DNA of 64,000 nucleotides from Prosthecobacter dejongeii (lineage in GTDB: Bacteria; Verrucomicrobiota; Verrucomicrobiia; Verrucomicrobiales; Verrucomicrobiaceae). Numbering within the stretch: the first letter of the stretch is position 1; the number at the start of each line of letters is the position of its first letter. Location of the stretch: positions 124,001 through 188,000 of the forward strand of contig NZ_JACHIF010000007.1 in assembly GCF_014203045.1 (NCBI RefSeq), written 5' to 3'. The notes beneath the pieces are model-generated. The model ran no database searches. It saw only the letters and a list, made by a program, of their open reading frames with translations, and was not told the DNA's origin. The position numbers were made by a program, and so were the translations under genes. Positions 61,803-64,000 of this stretch are shown here, in pieces.

Positions 61803-62810
61803 ATGAAAAACCGTCTTTTTGTGGGGTTGTCTCTAGGGGCTTTGAGTGCAGCCTTCTTGGTTGGGTGCGACCCAAAAGGGCCTGTGCAAACACAGCTGGA
61901 GGAACCTCGCAAAGTGGTCTTCCTCTCGGCGCATGGCGATCGTGCCTTTGAAACAGGGCAGCGCAATCTCTTGGCACGCTTGATGGCTAATGAGCCCTTT
62001 TATCAACTGCAAACTTTGGATGCAGGAGTCAGCCCAAACACTCAGCTCCAGCAGTTTCGAGATGCTGTGGCGAGTCAGCCTTATGCAATCATCTTGGATC
62101 CACTGAACGCCGAGCTCCTCGAAACCGAAGTGAAGGCAGCGCTGGCGCGAGGGGTTTGGGTGATCGGGCTTGGGGAAACCAGTGTGTCTTTGGGCTGCAC
62201 GTCCGCGTTAGTGGCCGACCAGAAAAAAGTGGGGCAACTGGCGGGTGAATTGGTCATCAATGCTTTAACGGCAAAAGCTAGTGCCGCTGGGCAAACGGAG
62301 GTCTCCGGGCGAGTGATCGAGATCCGAGGGGATGATGAAAATGGCGTCTGTCAGCAACGACACGAAGGTTTTGAAGCCGCACTAAAAGCTGTGCCTGGCA
62401 TCATTCTGGTGCATGACGCACCAGGTTTATGGAGCATTGCCGGAGGGCGCGAACGCACCCAAGATGCGTTGCGTTTGCAGCAAAGTTTCGACATTGTTTA
62501 CGCTCACAATGACCTGATGGCCTTGGGGGCTGCATCGGCGCTTCAAGATCGCCGAGAGGATGTGATGATCATCGGCACGGATGCTTTTCGTGGCCGTGAA
62601 GGGGGCCTGACCTTGGTCGGCGACGGTGAAATTGACGCGACGGTTTATCAGTCACTTCTGGTGGATTTCGCCTGGGTGATTTTAAAAAAGCGAGCTGAAA
62701 CAGCTGAGTTTAAACCTCAGCCGCGATACGAAATGCCCATGCGTTCCATTTTGCCCAAGGATGTGGACGACATCCGCTGGAATGGATGGCCCAAATACCC
62801 GGAGTTTTGA
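61803..62810 (+). CDS. Sugar-type periplasmic-binding lipoprotein
   Basis: A 335-residue periplasmic-binding-protein of the ribose/LacI type (Peripla_BP_4). MKNRLFVGLSLGALSAAFLVGC gives a lipobox with cysteine 22. Core features are KVVFLSAHGDRAFETGQRNLLARL, PYAIILDPLNAELLETEVKAAL, RVIEIRGDDENGVCQQRHEGFEAAL and IVYAHNDLMALGAASAL. ATG 61803 is used; a TTG at 61791 is possible. No transporter permease lies beside it, so it may be an orphan binding protein or a receptor for signalling. Confidence 0.88.
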   Translation: MKNRLFVGLSLGALSAAFLVGCDPKGPVQTQLEEPRKVVFLSAHGDRAFETGQRNLLARLMANEPFYQLQTLDAGVSPNTQLQQFRDAVASQPYAIILDPLNAELLETEVKAALARGVWVIGLGETSVSLGCTSALVADQKKVGQLAGELVINALTAKASAAGQTEVSGRVIEIRGDDENGVCQQRHEGFEAALKAVPGIILVHDAPGLWSIAGGRERTQDALRLQQSFDIVYAHNDLMALGAASALQDRREDVMIIGTDAFRGREGGLTLVGDGEIDATVYQSLLVDFAWVILKKRAETAEFKPQPRYEMPMRSILPKDVDDIRWNGWPKYPEF

Positions 62811-62818
62811 GGTGTATT

Positions 62819-63202
62819 TCACTCCCACCAGTGGAACCACTGATTCATCCAGCCGACAGCTGCAACGAGGGATGTGACCACCACCCCAAATTCTAGCATG
62901 AGGGCCATACGACGACGTTTAGCCGCACGAAGCTGGTGCAAGGGAACACGCTGCGGGGAACGCAGGGCTTTTTTGGAAAACATCGCTTCTGGGGCTGGCA
63001 AGACGTCTTTCGAGGCTATGCGACGCCGACGCAGGGTGTGAGGAGCCGCCACGATGGCACACTCCAGAGAATGAATTTCTTCCTGGAGGGCGAGTGAGCG
63101 AGATTTCATCTGCTTCAGCTTCGCGGGCTTAGCTTCCTGAGCCAAAGCCTGAACCGTTCTCGGACGACGTGTGGCGACGCGTTTGTTCATAGCGGAAGAC
63201 AT
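62819..63202 (-). CDS. Small basic protein with C-terminal helix
   Basis: A 127-residue protein with a very basic N-terminal half (RRPRTVQALAQEAKPAKLKQMK, LRRRRIASK, RAAKRRRMALM) and a single C-terminal transmembrane helix (LEFGVVVTSLVAAVGWMNQWF). It is not recognised. It begins one base before the stop of the upstream coiled-coil protein, so the two are almost certainly coexpressed and may interact. Confidence 0.6.
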   Translation of the reverse strand: MSSAMNKRVATRRPRTVQALAQEAKPAKLKQMKSRSLALQEEIHSLECAIVAAPHTLRRRRIASKDVLPAPEAMFSKKALRSPQRVPLHQLRAAKRRRMALMLEFGVVVTSLVAAVGWMNQWFHWWE

Positions 63203-63913
63203 TTAAAACATGAGCTTGATCAAGATCACGGCAATCAAGATCGTGGCCATCAATGGTAAGGTGAAGGCGAAACCTCGACGCACCCATGTGCCGAGATCAT
63301 CAGCACCGGAGAGCGCATTGGCCAAGCGGCCACTGGCGCTGTATTCCCCTTCGTCCTCGTCTTCACGTTCTGAATTTAAATGCAGAGGTGAAGTCTCTAC
63401 GGGGCGATGGGAAGTGACACGACGGATGCCTTTTTCAAAGCTCGTTTCAGCCTCAATCAGCGCTGAAATGGCTTTGTCCAGTTCTTGATCGAGCTGGCTG
63501 CGGTGCCAACGCTCAGGCAAGAAGAGTTTGAGTTCATCCAGACGATCACGGAAGTCCTGCTGAGTGGAAGACATGTCCTCCACACGACGGCGGGCATCTT
63601 CAAGGTCTTCAGTAATGGCGCGCAGGCTGCGTTCCAGCTTTTCGGTGATGTCTTTGCGACCCGCGATGAAACGCTCCTGCTTTTGCTTGAGGTTTTCTAG
63701 AATTTTACGTTGGTGTTCCAGCTCTTCCTGCTCAGCGCGCAGCTTGGTGAGGCGGTGCTGGGCTTCACGGACTTGCTGGTCCATGTCCTCCATGGGAGAT
63801 TCTTCGGCGTGGCCGATGGTGAATTCTGGGGCCTCATCGAAGCGGAGGATATTGTTATCCTCTGATGTGGGGACCGAAGCGAGAGCGGGAGAGCGGCGGG
63901 CCATGGCTGTCAT
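63203..63913 (-). CDS. Coiled-coil protein with C-terminal transmembrane anchor
   Basis: A 236-residue protein. A long coiled coil spans about 45-125 (QQVREAQHRLTKLRAEQEELEHQ, RKILENLKQKQERFIAGRKDITEKLERSLRA), a helical stretch follows, and one C-terminal helix (GFAFTLPLMATILIAVILIKLMF) would tether it to the inner membrane with the coil in the cytoplasm. No family is recognised. The start is ATG 63913 (ATG 63904 is possible). The remaining 63914-64000 is non-coding and AT-rich, and I see no further feature. Confidence 0.6.
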   Translation of the reverse strand: MTAMARRSPALASVPTSEDNNILRFDEAPEFTIGHAEESPMEDMDQQVREAQHRLTKLRAEQEELEHQRKILENLKQKQERFIAGRKDITEKLERSLRAITEDLEDARRRVEDMSSTQQDFRDRLDELKLFLPERWHRSQLDQELDKAISALIEAETSFEKGIRRVTSHRPVETSPLHLNSEREDEDEGEYSASGRLANALSGADDLGTWVRRGFAFTLPLMATILIAVILIKLMF

Positions 63914-64000
63914 GAATTTTATTTCAGTGACAGTAATATTACAGCTTTTTTAAATAATCTAGACTTTTCGTGCGCTTTTTCGCCATCCAGTAAGGAATGG

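Noticed and set aside
1-64000. tRNA, rRNA, CRISPR, IS element or phage gene
   Set aside because: I scanned for T-arm-like GTTCGA patterns, repeats with regular spacing, transposase or integrase motifs and terminal inverted repeats, and saw none I could support. Weak or divergent examples could be missed by eye.

Overview
The window looks like chromosomal DNA of a free-living, Gram-negative member of the Verrucomicrobiota, most like the Prosthecobacter/Verrucomicrobium group. This is inferred from gene content. The window carries DUF1552, a PSCyt1-DUF1549-DUF1553 cytochrome, a propeller-HEAT-cytochrome c dehydrogenase-like protein, a DUF1080-azurin-PA14 fusion, two formylglycine sulfatases, Tat-exported Gfo/Idh/MocA and sugar-isomerase proteins, a gldA/gldF/gldG-like ABC locus, a five-helix (type B) succinate dehydrogenase and an LptF/G-type permease (so an outer membrane). 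I saw no rRNA, tRNA, CRISPR, transposase or integrase, so it reads as ordinary core plus niche-specific chromosome.

Layout. 1-4.1 kb: a partial exported protein, azurin, a Tat-exported DUF1552 protein and a one-helix membrane protein of unknown role. 4.2-13.1 kb: a GlcF-like Fe-S protein, the large PSCyt1 cytochrome, a glucoamylase-like exported protein, Obg and an exported propeller protein. 13.1-16.6 kb: sdhC-sdhA-sdhB on the minus strand. 16.8-21.1 kb: a GGQ release-factor-like protein, a cupin, a Bax-inhibitor-1 protein, and citramalate synthase (cimA). cimA is preceded by a candidate isoleucine/leucine-rich leader peptide with mutually exclusive RNA hairpins. It is followed by a small membrane gene that appears frameshifted.

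21.1-27.9 kb: a tightly coupled minus-strand operon of FAD oxidoreductase, DUF1365, Cfa, DUF1475, DUF2062, DUF1295, a second Cfa-like methyltransferase and a TPR protein. Several gene pairs overlap by four bases. This is a candidate fatty-acid or membrane-lipid modification pathway whose product cannot be read from sequence. 28.0-33.6 kb: a dehydrogenase-cytochrome fusion, hemB, a SMUG1-type uracil-DNA glycosylase and a lipoprotein. 33.7-40.6 kb: pseC, a methyltransferase and pseB (first steps towards pseudaminic-type sugars), a phosphoesterase, a membrane protein that looks like an M48 peptidase with a lost active site, and a GreA-like factor.

40.8-47.6 kb: a catabolic block with the DUF1080-azurin-PA14 fusion, a sorbosone-dehydrogenase-like propeller, an iduronate-sulfatase-like enzyme and a Gfo/Idh/MocA oxidoreductase. 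It is consistent with breakdown of sulfated or complex polysaccharide in the periplasm, with copper and heme domains handling electrons. 47.8-52.7 kb: an ABC transporter operon (gldA-, gldF- and gldG-like genes plus DUF4340) ended by a strong terminator. 52.8-64 kb: mixed housekeeping genes, including a sugar isomerase, pdxH, hpt, a moaD-like gene, a methyltransferase, an RsmA-NUDIX fusion, a second sulfatase, an LptF/G permease, a sugar-binding lipoprotein and two small coiled-coil or single-helix membrane proteins.

All assignments come from reading motifs by eye. No database search, folding program or start-site prediction was run.
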